A DNA stretch of 64,000 nucleotides from Aliitabrizicola sp041905595 (GTDB lineage Bacteria > Pseudomonadota > Alphaproteobacteria > Rhodobacterales > Rhodobacteraceae): NCBI GenBank assembly GCA_041905595.1, contig JAYRKT010000005.1, forward strand, positions 1 to 64,000. The letters are read 5' to 3'. How positions within the stretch are numbered: the first letter of the stretch is position 1; each line of letters begins with the position of its first letter. A model generated the notes under the pieces. It was not told the DNA's origin, did not search any database, and saw nothing but the letters and a program-made list of their open reading frames with translations. Of this stretch, positions 25,417-34,053 are shown piece after piece. The position numbers and the translations under genes are program-made.

Positions 25417-27834
25417 TTAGCCCCGGAGCGTCCCGCCCGAGGCCTTGGTCACCTTCTCGACGATCTTGGCGCTGACCGCCTCGATCTCGGCCTCGGTGAG
25501 GGTCTTTTCGGCGGGCTGCAGGCGCACCGTCAGGGCGACGGACTTCTTGCCCGCACCCATCTGCGCCTCGGCCTTTTCGCCGGTGAACTGGTCGAAGACG
25601 CGCACGCTTTCGATCAAGGCCTTGTCGGCGCCCTGCGCTGCGTTGACCAGCGTCAGCGCCTCGACCCGGCTGTCCACCACGAAGGCGAAGTCGCGGTCGA
25701 CCGCCTGAAGGTCCGACAGCTTCAGCGCGGGCCGGGTCGGCGTCTTGACCTTCGGCAGCGGCACAGCGGCGATGCGGATGGTGAAGGCCACCGCTGGTCC
25801 CTTCACGTCGAGCGCGCGCAGAACGGACGGATGCACCTCGCCGAAGGTGGCGAGCGCGTTCGGTCCGAGTGCCACGACGCCCGAACGGCCGGGATGCCAC
25901 CAGCCCTCGGCCTTGCGGGTGATCTGCACGCGGGCGGGCGCACCGAGCGTGGCCAGTACCGCCTCGGCATCGGCCTTGGCATCAAATAGGTCGACCGGGC
26001 GGCGCGAGCCGAAGGGATCGCGCGCGGCGGCGGCGCCGACGAGGAGGGCGGTCGCGTGCACGGCCTGCTCCCCCGGCTCACCGCCCGAGAACACCGGGCC
26101 GACTTCGAACAGGGCAAGGTCCATGAAGCCACGCGCCTGATTGCGGGCGGCGGCCTGCAGAAGACCGGGCAGCAGGTCGGGGCGGAGATGCGTCATCTCG
26201 GACGAGATCGGGTTGTCGATCCGCACGGCCTCGGTCCCGCCGCCGAAGAGCGCGGCCGCCTTGGCGTCGATGAAGCTGTAGGTCACGCATTCGTTGTAGC
26301 CGAGACCGGCCAGCATCCGCCGTGCCGCCCGCTCGCGTTCCTGCTGCGGGGTCAGGATCGGGCGCAGGACGCCAGAGACGGGCCGCGACAGGGGCTTGCC
26401 CTGAAGCTTGGTCAGCGACGCGATGCGGGCCACTTCCTCGACAAGATCGGCCTCGCCCTGGATGTCGGGGCGCCAGGTGGGCGGATGGGCCATGTCGCCC
26501 TTGAGCGTGAAGCCAAGCGCGGCCAACGTCGCGCGCTGCTCGGCCTCGGGGATCTCCATGCCGACTAGGCTCACGACGCGGGCCGGGTCGAGGCGATAGG
26601 CGCGGTCGGTATCGGGCACGGCGCCATCGACGACAAGCTCCGACGCCTCGCCGCCGCAGAGGTCGAGGACCATCTGAGTGGCAAGGTCGAGGCCCGGCAG
26701 GGTGAGGGCTGGGTCCACGCCGCGCTCGAAGCGGTAGCGGGCATCCGAGTTGATCTTCAGCGCGCGGCCAGTTGCGGCGATGGTGATCGGGTCCCAATAG
26801 GCGCTTTCGAGGAAGACATCGGTCGTCGTCTCGGTGCAGCCCGACAGCTCGCCGCCCATGATCCCGGCAAGGGATTCCGGCTGAGCATCGTCGGAGATCA
26901 GCATCATCCCCGGCTTCAGCGTGTAGGTCTTGCCGTCGAGCGCCAGCAGTTCCTCGCCGCCCTGTGCCGGGTGGATGCGCAAGCCGCCCTTGACCTTGGC
27001 CGCGTCGAAGACGTGCAGCGGGCGGTTCAGCGCGAAGGTGAAGAAGTTGGTTATGTCGACCAGCGTCGAGATCGGGCGCAGACCGATCGCCTTGAGCCGC
27101 GCCTGCAGCCAGTCGGGCGAGGGGCCATTCTTCACGCCGCGGATCAGGCGACCGGCGAAAAGCGGGCAGCCCTTGGTTTTCAGCGTGGGGTCGATGGTCA
27201 CGCCGATCGGGCTTTGGAACGTGCCCTTGATCGCCGGGATCTCTAGCGTCTTCAGCTTGCCCAGACCACGAGCGGCCAGATCGCGCGCGATGCCGCGCAC
27301 GCCGAGCGCGTCTGGGCGGTTGGGGGTGATCTTCACATGGATCATCGGGTCATTCAGACCGCGATAGTCGATGAAGCGGACGCCGAGCGGTGCGTCCGCC
27401 GGCAGTTCGATGATGCCGTCATGCGCATCCGACAGCATCAGCTCGCGTTCCGAGCAGAGCATCCCGTTGGACTCGACCCCGCGGATCACACCGGGCTTCA
27501 GGTCGACGCCGGTGCCGGGCACATGGGTGCCGGGCGGCGCGAAGACGCCGACAAGGCCGGTGCGTGCATTCGGCGCGCCGCAGACGACCTGAACCTCTTC
27601 CACGCGGCCGCCGGGGCCGTCGGGCAGCGTCTCGACCCGGCAGACCCGCAGGCGGTCGGCATTCGGGTGTTGGACCGCCTCGATCACCCGGGCAATGCGG
27701 AAGGCACCGAGCGAGGCCACCGGATCGGCGACCTCCTCGACCTCGAGGCCGAGATCAGTCAGTGCGTCGAGGATGGTCTCGAGCGGGGCCTCGGTATCCA
27801 GATGATCCTTGAGCCAGGACAGGGTGAACTTCAT
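25417..27834 (-). CDS. pheT: Phenylalanine--tRNA ligase, beta subunit
   Basis: PheT is the large subunit of the alpha2-beta2 synthetase. The 805 residues hold, in order: the EMAP/tRNA-binding domain (about 40-150, with VCGAPNARTG), the B3/B4 editing domain, the B5 domain, the catalytic-like core (GYNECVTYSFID), and the C-terminal anticodon-binding FDX-ACB domain. It starts MKFTLSWLKDHLDT, as usual. The odd feature is position: pheS ends 480 bp upstream rather than adjacent. Confidence 0.96.
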   Translation of the reverse strand: MKFTLSWLKDHLDTEAPLETILDALTDLGLEVEEVADPVASLGAFRIARVIEAVQHPNADRLRVCRVETLPDGPGGRVEEVQVVCGAPNARTGLVGVFAPPGTHVPGTGVDLKPGVIRGVESNGMLCSERELMLSDAHDGIIELPADAPLGVRFIDYRGLNDPMIHVKITPNRPDALGVRGIARDLAARGLGKLKTLEIPAIKGTFQSPIGVTIDPTLKTKGCPLFAGRLIRGVKNGPSPDWLQARLKAIGLRPISTLVDITNFFTFALNRPLHVFDAAKVKGGLRIHPAQGGEELLALDGKTYTLKPGMMLISDDAQPESLAGIMGGELSGCTETTTDVFLESAYWDPITIAATGRALKINSDARYRFERGVDPALTLPGLDLATQMVLDLCGGEASELVVDGAVPDTDRAYRLDPARVVSLVGMEIPEAEQRATLAALGFTLKGDMAHPPTWRPDIQGEADLVEEVARIASLTKLQGKPLSRPVSGVLRPILTPQQERERAARRMLAGLGYNECVTYSFIDAKAAALFGGGTEAVRIDNPISSEMTHLRPDLLPGLLQAAARNQARGFMDLALFEVGPVFSGGEPGEQAVHATALLVGAAAARDPFGSRRPVDLFDAKADAEAVLATLGAPARVQITRKAEGWWHPGRSGVVALGPNALATFGEVHPSVLRALDVKGPAVAFTIRIAAVPLPKVKTPTRPALKLSDLQAVDRDFAFVVDSRVEALTLVNAAQGADKALIESVRVFDQFTGEKAEAQMGAGKKSVALTVRLQPAEKTLTEAEIEAVSAKIVEKVTKASGGTLRG

Positions 27835-27989
27835 GGCGACTTCCCAAGAGTGCTGCTGCGGGCATGCTGTGGTGGGGCTACCCCGTTTGATCCATTGCCG
27901 ATTAGCCGATGGAGGGCGAAAGGGAAAGCCCGGGCTCACGGGAAATCCCGCAGCGGTTTCCACAAGGGAAACGCGATGTTGCCACGGTT

Positions 27990-28195
27990 CTGCCGCATTT
28001 CGCGAGACGGGCAGGGGGGAGTCGCGGTATCACCGTTTCACGGATACGACTTCCACGATCGCTGATTTGAGAAAGGTCTTTCAGTCTGGCAGCAGTGCAC
28101 CATGCGGGGGCTGACGGTGCTGAAGACAGTAGAGTATCGAGTAACAACGCCAGAGTTTCAGGTTATCAGGCGGGGCTTTCGGGCCCCGCCTTTTT
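27990..28195 (+). ncRNA. Candidate small RNA ending at an orphan terminator
   Basis: A strong plus-strand terminator without any upstream plus-strand gene implies a short transcript. The preceding sequence can form a hairpin (GCACC with GGTGC around 28093-28122). The 5' end is unknown and the given start is only a guess; no clear promoter was identified. An alternative is that the terminator blocks antisense transcription. Confidence 0.35.
28169..28195 (+). terminator. Intrinsic terminator, plus strand, in the pheS-pheT gap
   Basis: Arms GGCGGGGC and GCCCCGCC (8 bp), 6-nt loop, immediately followed by TTTTT. The minus strand lacks the T-run, so it works only for plus-strand transcripts. Confidence 0.85.
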
Positions 28196-28214
28196 CATTC
28201 TTGCCGATGTGGCA

Positions 28215-28287
28215 GGGGGGCTTTGCGCCCCCCGTCCCGGATTTCATCCGGGACTCCCCCCGCAGGATATTTGAGCAAAAGAGACAT
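28215..28287 (+). repeat. GAGGATATTT intergenic repeat, copy 2
   Basis: Two tandem perfect hairpins (GGGGGGC-TTTGC-GCCCCCC at 28215-28233; GTCCCGGAT-TTC-ATCCGGGAC at 28234-28254) are followed by CCCCC and GCAGGATATTTGAGCAAAAG then AGACAT. The final 23 nt match copy 1 at 22 positions. Confidence 0.75.
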
Positions 28288-28313
28288 GCAGGCCGCGAGA
28301 AGGCGACCGTGGC

Positions 28314-29396
28314 TCAGCGGCTGAGGCCGCCTGCCAGATCGGGCTGGTCCAGCGCCGCAAAGCCGTAATGGCGCAGCCAGCGGAGGTCGCTTTCAAAGAA
28401 AGCGCGCAGGTCGGGGATGCCGTATTTCAGCATGGCGATCCGGTCGATCCCCATGCCAAAGGCGAAACCCTGCCACTGGGTCGGGTCCACGCCCGCTGCC
28501 GCAAGCACCTTCGGGTGCACCATGCCGGAGCCAAGGATCTCCATCCACTTGTCGCCCTCGCCGATCTTCAGCTGGCCGCCTTCCCAGGAACAGCGGATGT
28601 CGACCTCAGCCGAGGGCTCGGTGAAGGGGAAGTGGCTGGCGCGGAAGCGCAGTTCGACAGAAGGCACCTCGAAGAAAGCGCGGCAGAATTCCTCGAGCGT
28701 CCACTTGAGGTTGGCCATGCTGATGTCGCGATCGATGGCAAGGCCCTCGACCTGGTGGAACATCGGCGTATGGGTCTGGTCCATGTCCATCCGGTAGACG
28801 CGGCCGGGGGCGATGACGCGGATCGGCGCGCCCTGTTCGGCCATGGCCCGGATCTGCACCGGCGAGGTGTGGGTGCGCAGTACGTGTGGCGGGCGATTGT
28901 CTCCCTCGGCCCGCGCCATGAAGAAGGTGTCATGCTCCTGCCGGGCGGGATGCTCGGGCGGGATGTTCAGCGCGTCGAAGTTGTACCAGTCGCTTTCGAC
29001 CTGGGGCCCTTCGGCAACCGAGAAGCCCATGTCGGCGAAGATCGCCGTCAGCTCGTCCATCACCTGGCTGACCGGGTGGATGGTGCCCATGCGGCGCGGG
29101 CGACCGGGCAGGGTGACGTCCAGCCATTCCGCTTGCAGACGCTCGTTCAGCGCGGCATCGCCGAGCGCGGCCTTCTTGGCGCGCAGCGCCGCGTCTATCT
29201 CGTCCTTGAGGACATTGAGCTGGGCGCCGGCGGCCTTGCGGGCCTCGGGGTCCATCTTGCCGAGCCCCGCCATCAGCGCGCTGATCTCGCCCTTCTTGCC
29301 AAGCGCGGCAAGGCGCACCTCTTCCAGGGCAACCTCGTCCGAGGCGGCGGAAACGGCCGCGATGAAGCGCGCCTTGAGCGTGTCGAGCCCGTCCAT
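28314..29396 (-). CDS. pheS: Phenylalanine--tRNA ligase, alpha subunit
   Basis: PheS carries the class II catalytic core. The 360-residue product has an N-terminal coiled coil (about 1-90), motif 1 near HPVSQVMDELTAIF, motif 2 in LRTHTSPVQIRAM and GRVYRMDMDQTHTPMFHQVEG, and motif 3 FGMGIDRIAMLKYGIPDLR. It starts at 29396 (MDGLDTLKARF). It is separated from pheT by an unusual 480 bp. Confidence 0.97.
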   Translation of the reverse strand: MDGLDTLKARFIAAVSAASDEVALEEVRLAALGKKGEISALMAGLGKMDPEARKAAGAQLNVLKDEIDAALRAKKAALGDAALNERLQAEWLDVTLPGRPRRMGTIHPVSQVMDELTAIFADMGFSVAEGPQVESDWYNFDALNIPPEHPARQEHDTFFMARAEGDNRPPHVLRTHTSPVQIRAMAEQGAPIRVIAPGRVYRMDMDQTHTPMFHQVEGLAIDRDISMANLKWTLEEFCRAFFEVPSVELRFRASHFPFTEPSAEVDIRCSWEGGQLKIGEGDKWMEILGSGMVHPKVLAAAGVDPTQWQGFAFGMGIDRIAMLKYGIPDLRAFFESDLRWLRHYGFAALDQPDLAGGLSR

Positions 29397-29472
29397 GTCA
29401 GTCTCCGGTTGGCTGGCGAGACGGTGCTAGCGATGGGTCGGCGCGAATGCAAGGCCGCGAGCGGTGTGCGAC

Positions 29473-29886
29473 CTATTTCAAGATGCCGGACAGGTCGTTG
29501 CTGCGCCACGGCTCTGGCATCTCGGCCTGCGGGCAGAAAGTCGACATTGCCGGCGGTTCATCCTCGAAGGAGAGGCCGTATGCCGTCTCGCCCGGGATCT
29601 CGAGCTTGATCGACAGTGTCTCGGCCGGGAAGTCCGCAGTCGCCTCGCAATCCATCGTCACGGCGTAGCTGGTCGGTCCGGTCTGGTTGATGGTCTGCAC
29701 GGCGCAGGCCTGCTGCGGCCAGTTGAAGGTTCGCCCCCCGACAAGAGTGAGCGTGGCGCTGGAGGCTTCGGCACAGGAGGTACCCTGGGTGACATAGAAC
29801 CCCGCCGAGAGCGGCAGCTCGTCCAGCGGGGCCGCCTGCGCGGCGAATGGCGTTAGCAAAAGACAGGTCAGGGGCAAAAGCTTCAT
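29473..29886 (-). CDS. Exported protein of unknown function (137 aa)
   Basis: The product has a signal peptide (residues 1-18, ending AAQA) and a mature part of ~119 residues with four cysteines (CAEAS, QQACAVQ, MDCEA, TFCPQ), probably two disulfides in the periplasm. I do not recognise the family. It lies between pheS and rplT on the same strand, after the rplT terminator, so it has its own promoter. Confidence 0.75.
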   Translation of the reverse strand: MKLLPLTCLLLTPFAAQAAPLDELPLSAGFYVTQGTSCAEASSATLTLVGGRTFNWPQQACAVQTINQTGPTSYAVTMDCEATADFPAETLSIKLEIPGETAYGLSFEDEPPAMSTFCPQAEMPEPWRSNDLSGILK

Positions 29887-29961
29887 CGGAACCTCTGGCT
29901 AAAGTCTACAGCCTGAACTGCTGCTGCTTTCTCGTCGAGTCTTGATGATCCGCCACAATGA

Positions 29962-29995
29962 AAAACCCCGCCCGGCTGTCGCCATGGCGGGGTTC
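29962..29995 (-). terminator. Intrinsic terminator of rpmI-rplT
   Basis: On the minus strand, arms AACCCCGCC and GGCGGGGTT enclose 14 nt and are followed by a T-run; 25 bp after the rplT stop. Confidence 0.85.
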
Positions 29996-30019
29996 GATCG
30001 GTCGCAGCCGGACCTGAGA

Positions 30020-30385
30020 TCAGGCGGCAATCGCCTTCTTCGCCTGGGCCGCGATCGCGTTGAACGCTTCGGGCTCGTGCACGGCGAGATCGGCCAGAAC
30101 CTTGCGGTCCACCTCGATGCCGGCCTTGTTCAGACCGTCGATCAGGCGCGAATAGGTCATCTCGGCGTCGAACAGACGGACGGCCGCGTTGATGCGCTGG
30201 ATCCACAGGGCGCGGAAGTTGCGCTTGCGGGTCTTGCGGTCGCGGGTCGCGTACTGGTTCGCCTTGTCGACGGCCTGGGTCGCGGTGCGGAAGTTGGTCG
30301 AGCGGGCGGCATAATAGCCCGACGCGGCCTTGATCACCTTGCGGTGACGGGCGTGGGTCACCTTGCCGGATTTGACGCGGGACAT
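30020..30385 (-). CDS. rplT: 50S ribosomal protein L20
   Basis: The 121-residue protein is a standard L20 (MSRVKSGKVTHARHRKVIK, then GYYAARSTNFRTA and RNFRALWIQRINAA). It is needed early in 50S assembly. It follows rpmI by 12 bp on the same strand. infC, which heads this operon in many bacteria, is not adjacent. Confidence 0.98.
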   Translation of the reverse strand: MSRVKSGKVTHARHRKVIKAASGYYAARSTNFRTATQAVDKANQYATRDRKTRKRNFRALWIQRINAAVRLFDAEMTYSRLIDGLNKAGIEVDRKVLADLAVHEPEAFNAIAAQAKKAIAA

Positions 30386-30397
30386 GGGTCTCTCTCC

Positions 30398-30598
30398 TTA
30401 CCGGTCGTAGGGCATGTATTTCTTGACGATCTTCGCGTCGCTGTCCGACAGGATCATGGTCCCCGTCGCTTCGCGGACGAATTTCGCCGTGCGCTTGATC
30501 ATGCCATGGCGCTTGCCGGCAGGACCGGCCTTCACGCGGCCGGAGGCCGTGAAGCGGAAACGCTTCTTCGCGGCCGATTTGGTCTTCATCTTGGGCAT
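30398..30598 (-). CDS. rpmI: 50S ribosomal protein L35
   Basis: The 66-residue basic protein begins MPKMKTKSAAKKRFR and contains KRHGMIKRT, as L35 does. I chose the ATG at 30598, just downstream of a GGAGA ribosome site; a longer in-frame start at 30646 would add residues that are absent from the family. Confidence 0.97.
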   Translation of the reverse strand: MPKMKTKSAAKKRFRFTASGRVKAGPAGKRHGMIKRTAKFVREATGTMILSDSDAKIVKKYMPYDR

Positions 30599-30721
30599 TT
30601 CCATCTCCTCTTTCGAGCGGTTAACGCACGACTCGGCATGCCACATTGGCCGGCCGCGCGGGTATCGAGGGGCGGCGTATAGAAGCCGCCCGCCCGGGAT
30701 GCAAGGGAAAAGACGCGGGCC

Positions 30722-30946
30722 TCAGGCCCCCATCTTGGAAAAGACCCGCCCAAAGACGGTCGGGATCTGCGCGAAGCTATATCCAGAGGGCTTTTCATGC
30801 AGGGCGTAGGCGATCATCACACCGCCGGCAAGCAACATGACGATCGGGATGCGCGGTACGCGCCCCTCGGTATAGGCTGTCAGAAGCGCGGGCAGGGTAG
30901 CGGCGGCAAGGATCGTGCCAACCACAAACAGCACATCAGTATCCAT
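30722..30946 (-). CDS. Small membrane protein (74 aa)
   Basis: The product has two hydrophobic stretches (about 4-22, VLFVVGTILAAATLPALL, and 33-48, IPIVMLLAGGVMIAYAL) with a short basic loop between. It ends PTVFGRVFSKMGA. Such proteins are common as uncharacterised genes in Rhodobacterales; no function is known to me. I chose the ATG at 30946 over one nine bases upstream. Confidence 0.7.
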   Translation of the reverse strand: MDTDVLFVVGTILAAATLPALLTAYTEGRVPRIPIVMLLAGGVMIAYALHEKPSGYSFAQIPTVFGRVFSKMGA

Positions 30947-31078
30947 AGGCTCCACCTATAACACAGAGCCCCCCAGAGGTCAGAATACCTCGGATTGTGC
31001 CTTCAAATCAACCACGTGTGGCAAATTGCAACCATCGCGGGCGCCGCCATTCGGGGACACCCGCGACAGTGGCGCGGC

Positions 31079-32524
31079 CTATTCCGGATCGGCCTTGTAG
31101 ATCAGCCGCTCGTCGCAGGGGGCGATACGCAGGATGTTCGTGGTGCCCTGCACGTTGAACGGCACCCCTGCGGTCAGGACGATGTGGTCCTTCTCGGTGG
31201 CGAAACCGTACTTGAGCGCGGCCCGGACGGCCGCGATCACTGCGCCCTTGAAGCGGTCTTGCTCTCCGGTCACGATGCAGGTCGTGCCCCAACTCAGACA
31301 CATGCGGCGGGCGGTGCTGATGAGTGGCGTCAGGCCAAGGATCGGAACACGAGGCCGCTCGCGCGCAACCAGCGCCACGGTGTTGCCGGTCTGCGAGAAG
31401 CAGCAGATCGCCTTGATGTCGGTCGTCTCGGCGATCTCGCGTGCGGCCGAAACGATGCCGTCTGCCATGGTCTTGCGGACGGCCGAGCGGCTCGCCTCGA
31501 TCACGTCGCGATAGGTGGGGTCGCTTTCGACGGAAAGCGCCACATTGTTCATGGTCGTCACCGCCTCGACCGGATACTGGCCAGCAGCGGATTCCGCGGA
31601 CAGCATGACGGCATCCGCGCCTTCGTAGATTGCGGTCGCAACGTCTGAGACTTCGGCGCGGGTCGGCACCGGGGATTCGATCATTGATTCGAGCATCTGG
31701 GTCGCGACGATCACCGGCTTGGCCGCCGCCCGAGCGCCACGCACAAGGCGCTTCTGGATGGGCGGGACCGCCTGCACTGGCAGTTCCACGCCAAGATCGC
31801 CGCGGGCCACCATGATCCCGTCGGAGACGGCAAGGATCTCGGCATATGCCTTGACCGCTGCCGGTTTTTCGATCTTTGACAGGATCGCGGCGCGGCCCCG
31901 CGCCAGAGCGCGCGCCTCGGTCACGTCCTCGGCGCGCTGGACGAAGGACAACGCCAGCCAGTCCACCCCAAGCTCGCAGGCGAACTCCAGATCCGCGCGG
32001 TCCTTGGTCGACAGCGCCGCCAGCGGCAGGACCACGTCGGGTACGTTCACACCCTTGCGATTCGAGATGGTGCCGCCCACGGTCACCGTACAATCGGCAA
32101 AGTCGGGTCCGCAATCATTGACCTTCAGGCGGATCTTGCCGTCATTGACCAGAAGCGACGCCCCCGGTTCCAGCGCGGCAAAGATTTCCGGATGAGGCAA
32201 TTGCACCCGGTGCACGTCGCCGGGCGCATCGGTCAAGTCCATGCGGAACTTTGCGCCTTCGACAAGCTCTTCCGATCCGTTGGCAAAGACACCGACGCGC
32301 AGTTTCGGGCCCTGCAGGTCGGCCAGGATCGCGATCGGACGGCCGGTATCGGCCTCGATCTTGCGGATGATGGTGTGGCGGCCGCGGATATCGTCATGCG
32401 TGCCGTGGCTCATGTTCAGGCGGAAGACATCGGCCCCTGCCTCGAACAGGGCGCGGATGGTGGGTTCGTCGCTGGAAGCTGGCCCGAGCGTGGCCACGAT
32501 CTTCACGTTACGAAGGCGTCTCAT
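31079..32524 (-). CDS. pyk: Pyruvate kinase
   Basis: This enzyme makes pyruvate and ATP from phosphoenolpyruvate and ADP. The 481-residue product has the barrel motifs NVKIVATLGPASS (6-18), FRLNMSHG, LADLQGPKLRVG, ILSKIEKPAAV, MVARGDLGVELP, VIVATQMLESM, and DAVMLSAESAAG. The C-terminal domain is present. The ATG at 32524 (MRRLRN) matches relatives; an ATG 27 bases upstream is possible. Confidence 0.97.
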   Translation of the reverse strand: MRRLRNVKIVATLGPASSDEPTIRALFEAGADVFRLNMSHGTHDDIRGRHTIIRKIEADTGRPIAILADLQGPKLRVGVFANGSEELVEGAKFRMDLTDAPGDVHRVQLPHPEIFAALEPGASLLVNDGKIRLKVNDCGPDFADCTVTVGGTISNRKGVNVPDVVLPLAALSTKDRADLEFACELGVDWLALSFVQRAEDVTEARALARGRAAILSKIEKPAAVKAYAEILAVSDGIMVARGDLGVELPVQAVPPIQKRLVRGARAAAKPVIVATQMLESMIESPVPTRAEVSDVATAIYEGADAVMLSAESAAGQYPVEAVTTMNNVALSVESDPTYRDVIEASRSAVRKTMADGIVSAAREIAETTDIKAICCFSQTGNTVALVARERPRVPILGLTPLISTARRMCLSWGTTCIVTGEQDRFKGAVIAAVRAALKYGFATEKDHIVLTAGVPFNVQGTTNILRIAPCDERLIYKADPE

Positions 32525-32665
32525 TGTGCCTCGATCCTTTTTCGCGTTCATCTGTCGTGGTGGGCCACGGGCCTTATCGCCCAATTCCCCCGGTCGGGCA
32601 ACTGGCGGTTTCCCCCAAGACCGGCTAATCGCTGGACAAGACGAACGGATGTCGGGGAGCGGCGC

Positions 32666-33397
32666 GTGAATGCCTATCGGATCATCGGCGAAGAGCGGGA
32701 CTCGCGCTGGCTGATCACCTGCGACCACGCCTGCAACCGGGTTCCGGATGACGTCGGCGGCGGCTCGCTTGGCATCGCGGCCGAGGATATGGGGCGTCAC
32801 ATCGCCTTTGACCCCGGTGCGGCGGGTGTCGCCATCGCGTTGGGTAAAGCGCTCGACGCAACGGTGATCCTGAGCAATTTCTCGCGGCTAGTGATCGATC
32901 CGAACCGGGGCGAAGACGATCCCACGCTGGTGATGCGGCTTTACGACGGAACGATCATCCCGGCCAACCGGCGGGTCGATGAGGCCGAGATCGAACGGCG
33001 CCTCGATCGGCTCTACCGTCCCTATCATGCGGCCTACGAGCGTCTGGCCGCGCGTCGGCCCGACACAGCGATCGTCGCGATCCATTCCTTTACGCCGAGC
33101 CTGCGCGGACGCCCGCCGCGGCCCTGGCATGTGGGCGTGCTGCATTCCTTTCTGGATGGACGCTTGTCGCAAGCGCTGCTCGCCCGGCTGCGGGCCGAAC
33201 CGGATCTCTGCATCGGTGACAACGAGCCCTACGACGGTCACCTGCCCGGCGACGCGATCGACCGGCACGCGCTGCAATCAGGCCGGCACAACACGCTGAT
33301 CGAGCTGCGCAACGATCTCATCGCCACCGAGGCCGAGCAGGTCCGGTGGGCAGAGCGGCTGGCCCCCATCCTTACAGACGCGCTCTCGGCCGTTTAG
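32666..33397 (+). CDS. N-formylglutamate amidohydrolase-family protein
   Basis: The 243-residue product belongs to the HutG2-like N-formylglutamate deformylase family (PF05013), seen in LITCDHACNRVPD, DMGRHIAFDPGA, FSRLVIDPNRGEDDPT, VAIHSFTPSLRG, and HNTLIELRNDLI. Characterised members hydrolyse N-formyl-L-glutamate in histidine breakdown. No hut genes are nearby, so the role here is open. The start is a GTG at 32666; no in-frame ATG fits. It is divergent from pyk. Confidence 0.85.
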   Translation: MNAYRIIGEERDSRWLITCDHACNRVPDDVGGGSLGIAAEDMGRHIAFDPGAAGVAIALGKALDATVILSNFSRLVIDPNRGEDDPTLVMRLYDGTIIPANRRVDEAEIERRLDRLYRPYHAAYERLAARRPDTAIVAIHSFTPSLRGRPPRPWHVGVLHSFLDGRLSQALLARLRAEPDLCIGDNEPYDGHLPGDAIDRHALQSGRHNTLIELRNDLIATEAEQVRWAERLAPILTDALSAV

Positions 33398-33434
33398 GCG
33401 GCCATTCCGGTTTCTGGACTGGCTCTGCGATTGA

Positions 33435-33650
33435 CTTAAGGAAGACTGCAATCAAGGGCCCTGGGACAATGAGCCGGACCTGCTGGCCTGGCGGCAGACG
33501 GCCAGGGTTGAGGCGTTCTCCGGCCTCAGGGTCTGGGCCGAGACCGCCGGCGACCCCGCGCTGACCGGGTTGATCGGTCGCCATGAGGCCGCCCGGGCAG
33601 CTGCGCTGCAGCAGCTTGTCGCCCTTTGCCGTGCTGCGGGGGGAGGCTGA
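33435..33650 (+). pseudogene. Coding-like frame without a start codon
   Basis: A frame of 71 codons between two stops reads as protein-like sequence (WDNEPDLLAWRQTARVEAFS, then GLRVWAETAGDPALTGLIGRHE). It has the strong third-position GC of genuine genes here, but no ATG, GTG or usable TTG near its 5' end. A Shine-Dalgarno-like AAGGAAG lies at 33438. It sits between the amidohydrolase-like gene and the DUF1244 gene. Either the start was lost, a sequence error hides it, or a rare start codon is used. Confidence 0.4.
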
Positions 33651-33727
33651 AACGGCGCCGTGCCGCCGGACGCGCCGTTCCGTCTGGCCGGAAAAGCGGA
33701 TACAACGGACGGAAACATGAGGGTCCC

Positions 33728-34051
33728 ATGTCTGAGATCGATCCCGCCACCCGCACCGAACTTGAAGCCGCCGCCTTTCGGGCGCTGGTTCACCACCTGA
33801 TGGACAAGCGTCCCGATGTGCAGAACATCGATCTGATGAACCTCGGCGGGTTCTGCCGCAACTGCCTGAGCCGCTGGTATCAGGAAGCCGCTGAGGCAAA
33901 GGGAATTCCCATGACCAAGGAAGAAGCCCGGGAAATCGTCTACGGGATGCCCTATGCCGACTGGGTCGCCCAGAACCAGACCGAGGCCAACGCCGAGAAG
34001 AAGGCCGCGTTTGAGGTGGCTTTCCGCGAAAACGTCGGCGAGCGGCGCTAA
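33728..34051 (+). CDS. DUF1244 family protein
   Basis: The 107-residue product matches DUF1244, with AFRALVHHLMDKRPDVQNIDLMN, GFCRNCLSRWYQEAAE (CxxC), and EIVYGMPYADW. The function is not known to me. The ATG at 33728 is preceded by a short plausible leader. It converges with azlD. Confidence 0.88.
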   Translation: MSEIDPATRTELEAAAFRALVHHLMDKRPDVQNIDLMNLGGFCRNCLSRWYQEAAEAKGIPMTKEEAREIVYGMPYADWVAQNQTEANAEKKAAFEVAFRENVGERR

Positions 34052-34053
34052 GG

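Larger units (their letters stand above)
27835..28313. other. 479-bp gap between pheS and pheT with plus-strand terminator and repeat
   Basis: No protein gene is supported here. The gap contains a strong intrinsic terminator reading on the plus strand (28169-28195), although both pheS and pheT are on the minus strand. It also contains copy 2 of the GAGGATATTT repeat (28215-28287). The part 27840-28168 has no clear coding signal on either strand. See the small-RNA candidate. Confidence 0.6.

Noticed and set aside
28102..28368. 88-codon plus-strand frame in the pheS-pheT gap
   Set aside because: It reads through the terminator hairpin and the intergenic repeat. The encoded PPVPDFIRDSPRRIFEQKRH string is a translation of the repeat, not of a gene.
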